Shown: positions 1 through 10,590 of the stretch, in pieces
How positions within the stretch are numbered: position 1 is the first letter of the stretch
How the letters are laid out: every line of letters starts with the position of its first letter
Origin: Leisingera sp. ANG-M7
Lineage (GTDB): Bacteria > Pseudomonadota > Alphaproteobacteria > Rhodobacterales > Rhodobacteraceae
Direction: 5' to 3'
Length of the DNA stretch: 64,000 nucleotides
Assembly (NCBI RefSeq): GCF_000813965.1
Contig: NZ_JWLI01000025.1
Span: forward strand, 58,750 to 122,749
Position numbers and translations under genes: made by a program
Notes under the pieces: model-generated
Told to the model about the DNA's origin: nothing
What the model saw: the letters and a program-made list of their open reading frames with translations, nothing else
Database searches by the model: none

Positions 1-675
1 GTGCTGCCAGGGATGCAGGGGTAGCAGGCGGAAGCTATCCAGAGGCGCGCCGTTCTGCTCTGCCAGTGCGGCGATGCGCTGCCATTCGGCGGTGCCCAGT
101 TCGTGCTCCCAGAAATCCGACGAAGGCAGCACCTGCTCCACCAGAGACTGGTGCTGCAGCACGCCGACCAGGCGGAAGGTTTTACCGCCTTCCGGTCCGT
201 AGGCGAGGTGGTCGGCGTCGGTGAAGCCACTGCGGGCCTTGTAGCAGGGGTGATAGGGGTGGCCCTCGTGCAGGGCGGTTTCCAACGCGGAGATGCCCAA
301 ACGGTACCGCCGGGTTGCGGCGGGGATGTGCAGCGCGGTCAGATCGCTGAGGTGCTCAGTGTGCCGAAGGTCGGCGCGCAGGATGTCAAGCGCAGGGGAG
401 GGATCCGCCACCGCAGTCAACACGTCTTCGGTGGTGGCGGGGCGCCATGTGTTGCTGCCCTGCACCTCGATGCTGCCCTCCTGCAGCCGGTAGCGGCCAA
501 AGGCACCGCGGCGGCCGCGGGCGCGGAACTGGTTCTGGCGCAGGGACCAGTGGATGGTCTGGCTGCGGTTCAGTTGCAGCGATGCGGCCCAGCCCTCGCT
601 GAGCAGCGCCTCGCACAGCTGGCGCAGCACGCGGGGGGCGGACGACGCGCGGCTCAGGGTCTCATGTAAGGACAT
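1..675 (-). CDS. NRPS-independent siderophore (NIS) synthetase, IucA/IucC family, C-terminal part cut by window edge
   Basis: The minus-strand frame is open from the ATG at 675 to the window edge, giving about 225 N-terminal residues. It shows the NIS nucleotide-binding signature GHPYHPCYKARSGF and further on PLHPWQH. Enzymes of this family adenylate a carboxylate of citrate (or a citrate derivative) and condense it with an amine or hydroxyl group in the cytoplasm to build a siderophore. The start overlaps the stop of the upstream synthetase by 14 bases, so the two are translationally coupled. The other ATG near the junction (665) runs straight into a stop in its frame, so 675 is preferred. 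Two synthetases in tandem fit a symmetric bis-amide of citrate, as with AsbA/AsbB in petrobactin synthesis. Which substrate this copy uses cannot be told from the partial sequence. Confidence 0.9.
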   Translation of the reverse strand, partial: MSLHETLSRASSAPRVLRQLCEALLSEGWAASLQLNRSQTIHWSLRQNQFRARGRRGAFGRYRLQEGSIEVQGSNTWRPATTEDVLTAVADPSPALDILRADLRHTEHLSDLTALHIPAATRRYRLGISALETALHEGHPYHPCYKARSGFTDADHLAYGPEGGKTFRLVGVLQHQSLVEQVLPSSDFWEHELGTAEWQRIAALAEQNGAPLDSFRLLPLHPWQH

Positions 676-2431
676 CGGTGCGCTCCTGCACGGGCTGCGG
701 CTGTGCCGCGGCAATGGGGTTCGGCATCTGCAGAAACAGCCCCTCCTGCGCTTCGGTTTCCAGCTCATCCACGTTGCGGGCGCGGGTCAGCAGGTTGGCC
801 TTGGCGCTGAGCGCAGGGGCGGTCAGCAGGTAGCGGGCGAAATCCGCCCCGGCGCCGCTGAGACGGCTGGCGGCCGTAGTCAGGCGGCGGCGCAGTTGCA
901 GCAGCAGATCAGGCTCCGGCGCCAGCCCGTCGCAGCCCAGGCGGCGGATTACTGCAAAGATCTGGTTGACCACCAGGTAATAGGCCATTCGTTCATTGAT
1001 GTGGGCGCGCGGGTAGACCAGTGCGGGCTGCTGTGTCAGCGAGGGTTCCAGAGCGTTGAGGCGGGGCAGGGCGTCCTGGGCGATGAAATAGCCCTGATTG
1101 TCGCGGTAGTAGCCGCGCGACGGCAGGCCGGTGCTGAGGTCCAGAAGGCTGTTCTGCTGATGCGCCTCCAGCGCGATGCCGTGGCGGTCATAGAGATCCA
1201 GCACCGGGTCGAGCATGCAGGTCAGGTAGGCCTCGAACCACAGGCGGGCGGTGTCTGCCGGTGTCTCACCGTGGTCTGCCGCCAGCTGCTGGATGAGGCG
1301 TGTGAGCAGCGCGGTGCGGCCCGGAAGCGGGTCGGCGGTGAGGGCTGCGAGGTTGTAGATGCCTGTTCCATCAGTCCCTGCAAAGGGGTTTTCGCGGAAG
1401 ATCACCTCAAAGCCGCTTTCGCTGCGGCCGGGCAGGGTCAGGGTCAGATAGGCCGGGTCGTTGAGGATGCGGAAACGGGGGCCGTCGGCGTCCAGATGTT
1501 TCAGCAGCCGCGCCATCAAGACGCCGGTTTCCAGCTCGTTATGCTTGGTCACGCGGAGGGAATTGGTGAGCCGAACCGGGACCGAGAATTTCAGCATCCA
1601 GCGGCAGCCCGGCGCATAGAGTGTGCGCAGGGAGGAGGTGGCGTTGAACGCGCAGCCGGCCTCGCCCAGGTCGCGCAGGCGGCCTGTTGCCAGCAGGGCC
1701 TGCACCTGCGGATCCAGCCGCAGCATCTGCGCCTGCAGCGGGTGGGCGGGGATCATCACCTCATCAGGGCGCAGCCGGAAGGCGCCATCGAGGCCGGGGA
1801 TCTGGCGGAGCATGTCCGCGGGGGCCTGATGGGCGGAGCCTAGGGTGACGAGGCTCTGGTCCGCGGCAAAGAAGGTGAGGCGGAATTCACCTGCGTATTC
1901 AGGCGCATAAGCCGCCTGCTGCCAGGTGGTCAGCCCGTCGCGGCTTTTGGGGGTCGGGTGCAGCCAGTGGCCGAAGGTGAGCGCTTGTTCTGCGGCCAGA
2001 AAGCCGTCGGGTTCCGGTGTCCCCGCGTGGCGGATCAGGTTCTGCTCGATCCCGGCGTTGCTGTTGAAGAGGCCGCGCAGGAATTCCGGCAGCTGGCCCG
2101 CATCGCGGCTGTTGAGCCGCGTGAAACACTCCTGCGCGATCAGGGTGAGGACCTGAACCGGCGGCGCGGAGTGCCAGGTGCTGGAGCCATCAAACAGGAT
2201 TTGCGCCGGGCCGAAGCGGTGGGGGCCGGTTGCAGAGAAATAGGTGATCCGCACCCGCAGCCGGGCGGGGATATGGCTGAGCGGGATTTCCACCGTGCTG
2301 CGGTCATCGGCCAGCACGGCGCTGCCGGGGGCCATTTCGCGCAGATAGGTGTTGAGGAGCGCCTGAAGCGAGGCGGCCTGCGCGGCCGTTGCGGCGCAAG
2401 CAGGGGCGTCAATGCTCTGCTGGAGGCTCAT
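662..2431 (-). CDS. NIS siderophore synthetase, IucA/IucC family, full length
   Basis: The protein has 589 residues, the usual length for an IucA/IucC enzyme. Visible motifs are the ATP-binding segment GHWLHPTPKSRDG, a second HPLQAQ motif, the stretch KFSVPVRLTNSLRVTKHNE, and EAHQQNSLLD near residue 440, which corresponds to the conserved acidic/His/Asn active-site loop. The C-terminal part carries the ferric-iron-reductase-like (FhuF-like) region usual for the family. It joins citrate or a citryl intermediate to an amine. The ATG at 2431 has a good GGGAGG ribosome site. The gene is first of a pair with the truncated synthetase downstream, and lies next to a TonB receptor and a polyamine pathway, which suggests that the amine is spermidine, norspermidine or putrescine. 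The exact NIS subtype (A, B or C) is not assigned. Confidence 0.93.
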   Translation of the reverse strand: MSLQQSIDAPACAATAAQAASLQALLNTYLREMAPGSAVLADDRSTVEIPLSHIPARLRVRITYFSATGPHRFGPAQILFDGSSTWHSAPPVQVLTLIAQECFTRLNSRDAGQLPEFLRGLFNSNAGIEQNLIRHAGTPEPDGFLAAEQALTFGHWLHPTPKSRDGLTTWQQAAYAPEYAGEFRLTFFAADQSLVTLGSAHQAPADMLRQIPGLDGAFRLRPDEVMIPAHPLQAQMLRLDPQVQALLATGRLRDLGEAGCAFNATSSLRTLYAPGCRWMLKFSVPVRLTNSLRVTKHNELETGVLMARLLKHLDADGPRFRILNDPAYLTLTLPGRSESGFEVIFRENPFAGTDGTGIYNLAALTADPLPGRTALLTRLIQQLAADHGETPADTARLWFEAYLTCMLDPVLDLYDRHGIALEAHQQNSLLDLSTGLPSRGYYRDNQGYFIAQDALPRLNALEPSLTQQPALVYPRAHINERMAYYLVVNQIFAVIRRLGCDGLAPEPDLLLQLRRRLTTAASRLSGAGADFARYLLTAPALSAKANLLTRARNVDELETEAQEGLFLQMPNPIAAAQPQPVQERTDVLT

Positions 2432-2680
2432 TGCGGGCCTCCCGTTAGGGGGCGGGCAGGGTGCATGGGGTCTTCCCGTAGCCGTGCCGCGGCGCAGGCG
2501 GTCCCCGGCGGAGCCGGGCCGTCGGGCCGGGTCAGTTTTAGACAGGAACTAGCGGGATAGCTGGCTGCGAAGCGGCGCGGGCAAAAGGCTGGCCGCCGAC
2601 TGTGAAAAGGGTTTCACGCCCCGTACTTAGCCTGTGCGGCGGGGCGGGGAAAGGAATTTCTGACTATTTTACTGTGTTTT

Positions 2681-2712
2681 GCAGTGCCCGGCGGAGAACC
2701 GCCGGGCACTGC
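2681..2712 (-). terminator. Strong GC-rich hairpin just past the TonB receptor stop
   Basis: A perfect 14-bp inverted repeat (arms 2681-2694 and 2699-2712, loop AGAA) starts 15 bases beyond the receptor stop codon. In the minus direction it is followed by an A-run rather than a U-run (the T-run is on the other side), so it is not a canonical intrinsic terminator. It may still stabilise the 3' end of the receptor mRNA or separate the receptor from the synthetase operon, which starts about 250 bases further on. Confidence 0.5.
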
Positions 2713-2726
2713 AAGCCCGCGGAGGC

Positions 2727-4715
2727 TTAGAACTTGAGCGTTGCAACGACCGAGATGTTGCGGCCCGGTTCGTTGAGGGTGGCAACTTCCGAGGAGATGT
2801 ACTCGGTGCCATAAGTGGCGCGGTCGGCGTATTGCTTGTCGAACACGTTGTCGATGGCGGCCCGGATGGTCAGGTTGCCCAGCGATGGCGGGCTGTATTC
2901 GGCAAACAGGTTCAGCACGCCATAGCCGGGCTGTTTCCGGGTGTAGCTTTCGTAGACGCCGTTGTCGTTTGAGAGCGCCGCCTCGACGCTGCCGCCGACC
3001 AGCAGGTTCATCGCTGCGATCTCCTGCTGCACCTCGAACGCCAGCACCTTGCCGACCGGGGTGCCGGAATCGACCAGGAAGAAGCTCTCTGCCGCCTCGC
3101 CATTGAAGGAGACGTCGGCGTTGTTCATGGTGAAGCGGGCAAAGCCGCTGTTCCAGCCGTAGGTGGCGGCAATGTTGAAGCCTTCGCTTTCGAAATCATT
3201 TCCGGAGACAACGCCGCGGCGGGACACGCTGCGGACATTGTCGATATTGGTTTTGAACAGTTCGCCGCCCAGGGTCCAGTTGCCGCGCTGCCAGTCGGCG
3301 CCGACCACGATGTTTTCGGCACGGGACGAGCGGATGTCCGTGTAATCCCAGGTCCGGAAGAACAGGAAGTTGTCTTCAAGGTCATAACCACCGAACACGT
3401 TTGAATAGCCTGCCCGCAGCGACAGGGAGTCTGTCACGTCATAGACCACCGACAGGTTGCCGCTTGCGCCGGAGGCTTCGTCAGTGAAGGCGGTGCCGGA
3501 CTGGGCGAAGTCCTGGCCGGTGAAGTCCTGCCAGTCATAGCGCAGACCGGCTGAGACGCTGAGCCGGTCGGTGGGTTCCAGGCGGGCCTGGGCGAAGATG
3601 CCGAGGTTTTTGCTTTCCTCGCCGGTATTGCCGTTGGTCCAGGTTGCGTTCACCGAGCTTTCGCGGATCTGGTAGTCCACCCCGGCGGTGATCGTGTTGC
3701 TGTCCGACAGGTGGAAATCGTTCTGCAGCGTCAGCGAGTAGGTCTTCGAACTGGTGGAGGTGGAGTCGCCCCACGGATCAGACGGGCGGTCGACATTGAT
3801 TTCGGAGAAGCCGAGGGTGGCCGAGGGATCCCAGAGGCCGGATTCATTGCCGCTTTCATAGCGCAGCGAGGCGATGCGGCGTCTGGTGTTATAGGTGGCA
3901 AAGTCGGCGCCGCTGCTGGGGCCGAAGTTGGGCCGGATGTTGCGAAGCTCGTTGTCCTGCGCCTCCTGGAAGGACAGCTCGATCCGGTCGCCCTGGTCGC
4001 CTTCATAGGCAAACTTCAGCAGGCCCGCGGTCAGGTTGGCGGCGGAGCCGGAGATCTCAACGCCGCCGCCGTCCTCGTAGTTGCTGCCGGTGGCGCGTTT
4101 GGCGTAGCCGAGGATTTCGAAACCGCCGCTGCGGCCCGCCAGGGTCAGCGACCCCTGGGCGGTGTTGCCGTTGCTGGAATAGGACAGGCGGGACTGGCCG
4201 CCGAAGGTTTCGCCGTCTTCCAGGATGTCTTCGGCGTCGATGGTTTCCATCACCACCCGGCCGGCCAGCGCGCGCGGGCCGGCGTCGGCGGGGGCAACGC
4301 CGGGATCGACGCGTACCGATTTCATCAGACCGGGGTCGAAGGCGTTGGCGCTGACGTGGTGGAAGGTGCGGTTGTTCTGGCTGATGCCGTCCACCTGCAC
4401 CGCGAGGTTCAGCATGTCGACGCCGTTGACGAAGATCTTTTGCGCAATCGGAATGCCGCCGCCGACGGAGACCGAGGCGATGCCGGCAAACAGGTCCTTG
4501 AGGTCGCCCATTGCGGCGCGTTCGATCTCGGCGTCGGCCACATAGATCGAGGTGGCGCGGTCTGCGGCGTTGCCGATGGGGTCGCGCTGTTTGACCACGA
4601 TCGGGTCGAGCGACAGGACCTCGTCTTCCTCGGCCAGCGCGGCGGAGGCGGTGATGAGTGTGAGCGCGGTGCTGCAGAGCAGCCCGGACAGGCGGATGCT
4701 GGAAGTTCGTGCCAT
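2727..4715 (-). CDS. TonB-dependent outer-membrane siderophore receptor
   Basis: The 662-residue protein starts with a Sec signal peptide (about residues 1-28, ending ASAALAEE) followed by a likely TonB box DPIVV at 38-41. A plug domain covers roughly 45-170 (segment DLKDLFAGIASVSVGGG and VDGISQNNRTFHH). The remainder is a 22-strand type beta-barrel ending in an aromatic residue (TLKF), as expected for BAM-dependent insertion. It binds a ferric siderophore and passes it to the periplasm using TonB energy. The position between the NIS synthetases and the polyamine genes, with a siderophore ABC importer nearby, makes the self-made siderophore the likely ligand. The 193-base upstream gap to speB has an AT-rich stretch at about 4819-4858 that could hold the iron-responsive promoter, but I could not match it to a clear Fur, RirA or Irr box. 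Confidence 0.93.
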   Translation of the reverse strand: MARTSSIRLSGLLCSTALTLITASAALAEEDEVLSLDPIVVKQRDPIGNAADRATSIYVADAEIERAAMGDLKDLFAGIASVSVGGGIPIAQKIFVNGVDMLNLAVQVDGISQNNRTFHHVSANAFDPGLMKSVRVDPGVAPADAGPRALAGRVVMETIDAEDILEDGETFGGQSRLSYSSNGNTAQGSLTLAGRSGGFEILGYAKRATGSNYEDGGGVEISGSAANLTAGLLKFAYEGDQGDRIELSFQEAQDNELRNIRPNFGPSSGADFATYNTRRRIASLRYESGNESGLWDPSATLGFSEINVDRPSDPWGDSTSTSSKTYSLTLQNDFHLSDSNTITAGVDYQIRESSVNATWTNGNTGEESKNLGIFAQARLEPTDRLSVSAGLRYDWQDFTGQDFAQSGTAFTDEASGASGNLSVVYDVTDSLSLRAGYSNVFGGYDLEDNFLFFRTWDYTDIRSSRAENIVVGADWQRGNWTLGGELFKTNIDNVRSVSRRGVVSGNDFESEGFNIAATYGWNSGFARFTMNNADVSFNGEAAESFFLVDSGTPVGKVLAFEVQQEIAAMNLLVGGSVEAALSNDNGVYESYTRKQPGYGVLNLFAEYSPPSLGNLTIRAAIDNVFDKQYADRATYGTEYISSEVATLNEPGRNISVVATLKF

Positions 4716-4908
4716 GATTAACCCGTGTTCTTGGAGCTGTTAGCTTGGGTTAAATCCTGGCTCGCCTTTTCAAAGGCTTGGGCCTGATAGGGAGGTGTTG
4801 CGCCGGGCGCAAGAGGGTAATGTTGAGTAAATTAGTTTGTTATTTGCTGTTGCAGTTTTGCCGCGCACGCGCGGCGGCCGGAGGCGGATGCCCCCGGCTG
4901 CCAAAGCT

Positions 4909-5769
4909 CTATTTGGCCGCTGCGAAGGACATCAGCGCATAGGTGATCTGGGCGGTGGTGAATTCCGACACCCGGCTGTCCTCAGTCGGGGCCAGTTCCA
5001 CCACGTCGCAGCCGGCCAGATTGCGGCCCGCCAGCGCTGAGCGCACGATGTTGAGCGCCTGATAATATCCAAGGCCGCCAGGGACGGGCGTGCCGGTGGC
5101 AGGCAGGATCGCCGGGTCCAGACCGTCCACGTCAAAGGAGACATAGACGTCCTGCGGAAAATTTTCGGGCAAGGTAACCGACTGGATGTTGCCGGTGACC
5201 AGCTCCTCTGCGTCGATGGAGATCACCTGGCAGGCGGCGCGGCGGTCGACCTCTTCCTGGCTCATGGCGCGGACGCCGTACTGGGCGATGCGGATCCCGT
5301 CTTCCTCGGCCAGCAGCTGCATCACCGAGGCGTGGGAGTGGCGTTCGTCCTGATAGGCCTTGCGCAGGTCGGCGTGGGCGTCGATCTGGACGATGCCCAC
5401 GGGGCGCCCCAGCGCGCGGGCCACGCCGCGCACCGCGCCGTAGCTGAGCGCGTGTTCGCCGCCCAGCGTCACCGGCACCGCGCCTGCGGCCACCGCGGCC
5501 TCGGTGCGGGCGGCGATGCGCTCCATCACCTGGGGCAGCGGGCCGGTGCAGTCGATGGCGTCCTCGGTCACGATGCCTGCGGAGCAGGGTTCTGCGTCGC
5601 GGTAGAGGCGTTCCAGCTCGACGCTGGCTTCAAGAATGGCCTCAGGCCCGCCTTCGGTTCCGCCGCCGTAGGAGACGGTGCGTTCCAGCGGCACCGGGAT
5701 CACCCGGAAGCGCGCGGTGGCGGGGTCGCGTTCGGCGTCGCTCAGTTCGCCTTCGAGAAAGTAGGTCAT
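4909..5769 (-). CDS. speB: Agmatinase (ureohydrolase family)
   Basis: The 286-residue protein carries the three binuclear-manganese motifs of ureohydrolases in order: GGEHALS, DAHADLR and SFDVDGLDP. It hydrolyses agmatine to putrescine and urea in the cytoplasm. The family also contains arginases and guanidinobutyrases, but arginine decarboxylase (speA) in the same gene string makes agmatine the likely substrate. Its ATG overlaps the nspC stop by 4 bases (ATGA), so the two are translationally coupled. It is the last gene of the speA - dehydrogenase - nspC - speB operon. Confidence 0.9.
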   Translation of the reverse strand: MTYFLEGELSDAERDPATARFRVIPVPLERTVSYGGGTEGGPEAILEASVELERLYRDAEPCSAGIVTEDAIDCTGPLPQVMERIAARTEAAVAAGAVPVTLGGEHALSYGAVRGVARALGRPVGIVQIDAHADLRKAYQDERHSHASVMQLLAEEDGIRIAQYGVRAMSQEEVDRRAACQVISIDAEELVTGNIQSVTLPENFPQDVYVSFDVDGLDPAILPATGTPVPGGLGYYQALNIVRSALAGRNLAGCDVVELAPTEDSRVSEFTTAQITYALMSFAAAK

Positions 5770-6938
5770 GACAGGCGGTCCTTGAAATCATCATAGGAGG
5801 GGGTGCGCAGGAGTTTCAGCGCGTCCGTTTCGGAGTTCCACAGCGCAATCGCGGGCAGGGGAACGCCGTTGAAAGTGTTGGTTTTGACCATCGAGTAATG
5901 CGACTGGTCAAGGAAGGCGATGCGGTCGCCGGGCTGCGGCGGCGTCGCAAACGCGTAGTCGCCGATCACATCGCCCGCGAGGCAGGACGGCCCGCCCAGC
6001 CGGTGCGGCGGCACGTCTGAGACTTCGCCCAGGAGGTCGGGGCGGTAGGGGGCCTCGATCACGTCGGGCATGTGGCATGTGGCGGAGATATCTGTGATAG
6101 CCAGCGGCATGGCGTTTTCGGCGACGTCCAGAATCTCGCCCACCAGAATACCGGAATGCAGCGCCACCGCCTCGCCCGGTTCGATAAAGACCTCGACATC
6201 GTAGGTTTCGCGGATGTGGCGGATCAGGGCGATCAGCCCGTCGCGGTTATAGTCCGGCATGGTGATGTGGTGGCCGCCGCCGAGGTTGATCCATTTGAGC
6301 TGCTTGAGGCGGGCGCCCATCTTCTCTTCCAGTGCAGCGAAGGTGCGCTGCAGCGGTTCGAACAGCTGTTCGCAGAGCGTGTGCATATGCAGGCCCTCGA
6401 CGCCTTCCCAGTCCTGATCGCTCAGCTGCGACACCGGCGTGCCGAGGCGCGAGCAGGGGGCGGTGGGGTCGTATTTCTCGTTCCAGCCTTCGGAATGCTC
6501 GGGGTTCACGCGCAGGCCGATGGAGATGGTCTCACCCTTCGCGCGGGCCTCTGCGATCAGGGGGGCGAAGCGGCGGTGCTGGGCGGGGGAGTTGAAGATC
6601 AGGTGATCCGACAGGCGGATGATTTCCGGCAGGTCCTCGGCCTTGAAGCCCGCGGAATAGGTGGTGACCTCGCCGCCGAATTCCTCGCGCGCCAGCCGCG
6701 CCTCGTAAAGTCCGGAGGCGCAGGTGCCGGACAGGTAGCGCCGTACCAGCGGGGCAACGGCAAACATCGAGAACGCCTTGAGCGCCAGCAAGACATTGGC
6801 ACCGGAGGCATCCGCCACCTGTTTCAGGATCGTCAGGTTACGCTCCACCGCGACCTCATCCACCACGAAACAGGGGGAGGGCACACGGTGCAGGTCGAAA
6901 CGGGCAAAGCTTTCGGTGGAGAGTGCTTTGATGTCCAT
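5766..6938 (-). CDS. nspC: Carboxynorspermidine/carboxyspermidine decarboxylase
   Basis: The 390-residue protein has an alanine-racemase-fold N-terminal domain with the PLP-lysine segment LALKAFS at about 50-56, the phosphate-binding GGGHH segment, and the C-terminal GGPSCLAGD motif with the cysteine that completes the active site across the dimer. This matches the NspC branch of fold III decarboxylases, which converts carboxyspermidine to spermidine or carboxynorspermidine to norspermidine. It works with the dehydrogenase encoded just upstream. This is the route used by organisms that lack S-adenosylmethionine decarboxylase and spermidine synthase. Which polyamine is made depends on the diamine supplied. 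The agmatinase in the operon gives putrescine and so argues for spermidine. Confidence 0.92.
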   Translation of the reverse strand: MDIKALSTESFARFDLHRVPSPCFVVDEVAVERNLTILKQVADASGANVLLALKAFSMFAVAPLVRRYLSGTCASGLYEARLAREEFGGEVTTYSAGFKAEDLPEIIRLSDHLIFNSPAQHRRFAPLIAEARAKGETISIGLRVNPEHSEGWNEKYDPTAPCSRLGTPVSQLSDQDWEGVEGLHMHTLCEQLFEPLQRTFAALEEKMGARLKQLKWINLGGGHHITMPDYNRDGLIALIRHIRETYDVEVFIEPGEAVALHSGILVGEILDVAENAMPLAITDISATCHMPDVIEAPYRPDLLGEVSDVPPHRLGGPSCLAGDVIGDYAFATPPQPGDRIAFLDQSHYSMVKTNTFNGVPLPAIALWNSETDALKLLRTPSYDDFKDRLS

Positions 6939-7047
6939 GGCGGGGTCTTTCGTTGCGGCGGGAACGGAAAGGGCCGGCTTCTGAAGAAACCAGCCCGAAA
7001 TGTCTGGCCGCGGGCAGTGGATGCCCGCAGCCGGTGTCTTGGAGCGC

Positions 7048-8259
<1,212 letters not shown>

Positions 8260-8335
8260 GTGTATTTTCCTTTGCAGATGGGGCCGGGGCCCCGGTGTTC
8301 CGATGTGCCCCTGGGTGGTCAGCCGGGGGGCGGCT

Positions 8336-10222
8336 TCAGTCGAAATAAGTGCTGCCCGCAAGGCTGTCCTTGTAGGCGGCAATCATCTGGCGTCGCTCCG
8401 CGGCGTTGACCTTGCCGGATTTCACGGCGCGTTCCACCCGCTTGCGGAAGGTCTCCAGGCACTGGCGCGGGTCGTATTCGACATAGGACAGCACCTCGGC
8501 GATGGTATCGGCCTCGGTCTCGTGCTCGATATCAAAGCCGCCCTGGCCGTCCAGAGAGATGGTGACCACGTTGGCATCGCCAAACAGGTTGTGCAAGTCG
8601 CCGAGGGTTTCCTGATAGGCGCCAACAAAGAACACGCCGATCAGGTAGTGCTCATCCTCGCGCAGGTCGTGGACCGGCAGCGCGTTGGAGGTGCCGTCGG
8701 CCAGGATGAAGTGATCCAGCTTGCCGTCGCTGTCGCAGGTGATGTCGGTGATCATCGCGTTGCGCGACGGCATCTCGTTCAGGCGCTGCAGCGGCATCAT
8801 CGGGTGCAGCTGGTCGATCGCCCAGACGTCCGGCAGCGACTGGAACAGCGAGAAATTGCCCTGATAGTGGTCGGTGAAGGCGCCAAGGGCGCTGGCGGCC
8901 TCCGTGAGGCTTTCGTCGCCGCGGGCGGCGGCCTTGAAGAGACCCGCCAGATAGAGGAACGCCTGCTCGGCGCGCGACAGCTGCGCCAGCCCGATCTGGC
9001 CGCGGCGGAACAGCGCCCGCAGTTCATCGCGGTAATAGATCGCGTCGTTCAGCGCCTCCTGGAAGCGCGGTGCGCCGATGTAGGCCTCTACCGCCATCAG
9101 GTCGGAGACCAGGTGGTGGTCGTCGGGCTGCACCTCCGGCTTTTGCGGCGCGTCATAGAGCGTGGCGCCCAGCACCTCGAAGATGAAGATCGAGGAATGC
9201 GCGACAACGAAGCGGCCGCTTTCGGTGACGATGGCGGGGTGGGGCAGGCCCGCCTCATCCAGCGCGTAGCGGATGGTTTCAACGATGTTGGTGCAGTATT
9301 CGTTGACGGTGTAGTTGACCGAGTTGTCGTCGGGACGGCGGGCGCCGGTGTAGTCGACGCCCAGGCCGCCGCCGAGGTCCATATGCGTGAGCGGCGCGCC
9401 CATGCGGGTCAGTTCCACAAAGAAGCGGCAGGCCTCATCCGCGGCGCGGCGGATGTCGAAGATGTTGGGCACCTGGCTGCCCAGGTGGCTGTGCTGCAGC
9501 ACCAGGCAATCCAGAAAGCCGCTGTCGCGCAGGCGGTCCATCAGGGTCACAAGATCATGGGCGCCAAGCCCGAAGGTGGAACGGTCGCCGGAGCTTTCCT
9601 GCCATTTGCCGGTGACGCGCTCGGTCAGCTTGACCCGCACCCCCAGGAGCGGGCGGATGTCCAGATCTTCTGCCACCCGGCGGATGATGTCGAATTCATC
9701 CAGCGTCTCAATGACGATGACGGTGTTGTGGCCCAGCTTGCGCGACAGGATCGCCAGCCGGATGAAGGCCTCATCCTTCGATCCGTTGCAGATCAAGAGC
9801 GCGTCTTCGGGCAGGGGCTGCGACAAGGCAATCATCAGCTCCGGCTTGGAGCCGGCCTCCAGCCCGTAGTTGAATTTCTGGCCCGCAGCCATCAGATGGC
9901 CGATCACCTCGGCCTGCTGGTTCACCTTGATCGGGAACACGCCGCGGTACTGGCCCTTGTAGCCCGCAGCCTCAATCGCGCCGTTGAAGGCGTCGTGCAG
10001 CTGGTTCAACGATTGTTCTAGGAACTGGTGCACCCGCAGCACCACCGGGGCGGAAATGCCGCGCGCTTCAATCGCTGCGATCACTTCCGGCAGCGGGGTC
10101 GGCTTGGCGTCCGGGTCCTGCGGCAGCCGCAGCGCCACGGCACCGTCCGGGGTGACCTCCAGCATGCCGCCGCCCCAGGCATCAAGGCCATAAAGGCCTT
10201 CGAAGGTTTCGCCGCTGCTCAT
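8336..10222 (-). CDS. speA: Biosynthetic arginine decarboxylase
   Basis: The 628-residue protein has the length and architecture of SpeA. The PLP lysine lies in FPIKVNQQAE (near residue 97), followed by GLEAGSKPEL, and the barrel continues with HMDLGGGLGVDY. It decarboxylates arginine to agmatine, the first step of the arginine-to-putrescine-to-carboxyspermidine route completed by the three downstream genes. It is the first gene of that operon, so the promoter must lie in the 368-base divergent gap before the siderophore ABC importer. In Rhodobacteraceae, putrescine can also come from ornithine, so a second dedicated source inside an iron locus is notable. Confidence 0.95.
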   Translation of the reverse strand: MSSGETFEGLYGLDAWGGGMLEVTPDGAVALRLPQDPDAKPTPLPEVIAAIEARGISAPVVLRVHQFLEQSLNQLHDAFNGAIEAAGYKGQYRGVFPIKVNQQAEVIGHLMAAGQKFNYGLEAGSKPELMIALSQPLPEDALLICNGSKDEAFIRLAILSRKLGHNTVIVIETLDEFDIIRRVAEDLDIRPLLGVRVKLTERVTGKWQESSGDRSTFGLGAHDLVTLMDRLRDSGFLDCLVLQHSHLGSQVPNIFDIRRAADEACRFFVELTRMGAPLTHMDLGGGLGVDYTGARRPDDNSVNYTVNEYCTNIVETIRYALDEAGLPHPAIVTESGRFVVAHSSIFIFEVLGATLYDAPQKPEVQPDDHHLVSDLMAVEAYIGAPRFQEALNDAIYYRDELRALFRRGQIGLAQLSRAEQAFLYLAGLFKAAARGDESLTEAASALGAFTDHYQGNFSLFQSLPDVWAIDQLHPMMPLQRLNEMPSRNAMITDITCDSDGKLDHFILADGTSNALPVHDLREDEHYLIGVFFVGAYQETLGDLHNLFGDANVVTISLDGQGGFDIEHETEADTIAEVLSYVEYDPRQCLETFRKRVERAVKSGKVNAAERRQMIAAYKDSLAGSTYFD

Positions 10223-10590
10223 CGGCTTTGCGCCTGTGCCGGGCGTTTAGGGAATTCGGAGAGGGGGAGCCGGTGCGGCATCGCGGGGCCTTTCTGTCCA
10301 GAGTTCGAGGGAGCTGGGAGGTGCAAAGCTGACGGTTCGGGTCGAAGCCTTATCAGGTGCAGGACCGTGCGGTGGCCGCCTCCTTACAATCGGGGGTCCG
10401 CTGCATCAAGAGGTTTTCTGCAGGCAGGGCGGTGATTTGCGCGCCTTCGCCGGGCGGGCGCATGCGCTGGCTGCCGCCGGGGCAGCGAAATGGCGCGTCT
10501 GGACTTTTGCCGCATGTGCCGGTAAGCCCCCCTTGATTTTCAGCAAGCCTTCGTCAGCCAGCCGAATTCCATCTCATTCGAGGACAGGAA
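10223..10590. other. Divergent intergenic region between speA and the siderophore ABC importer
   Basis: These 368 bases separate two operons that read away from each other and must hold both promoters. I see no convincing ORF, RNA gene or clean palindrome. The small reading frames across it are GC-driven and lack ribosome sites. An AGGA ribosome site just before 10591 belongs to the importer gene. I found no confident iron box by eye. Confidence 0.5.

Noticed and set aside
2432..2640. Cobalamin riboswitch upstream of the siderophore synthetase genes
   Set aside because: No B12-box or matching helix set could be recognised on the transcribed strand.
2681..2712. Hairpin as a canonical intrinsic terminator
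   Set aside because: No U-run follows the stem in the minus direction; kept only as a possible 3'-end structure with reduced confidence.
554..4721. Long plus-strand frames opposite the siderophore synthetase and the receptor (554-1843, 3711-4721)
   Set aside because: They lie antisense to clear genes, have low-complexity Gly/Ala/Val-rich products and no family motifs. They are GC-driven shadows.
4860..4875. Hairpin GCCGCGC-AC-GCGCGGC after speB
   Set aside because: Stem is short and again followed by A-rich sequence on the transcribed strand; not convincing as a terminator.
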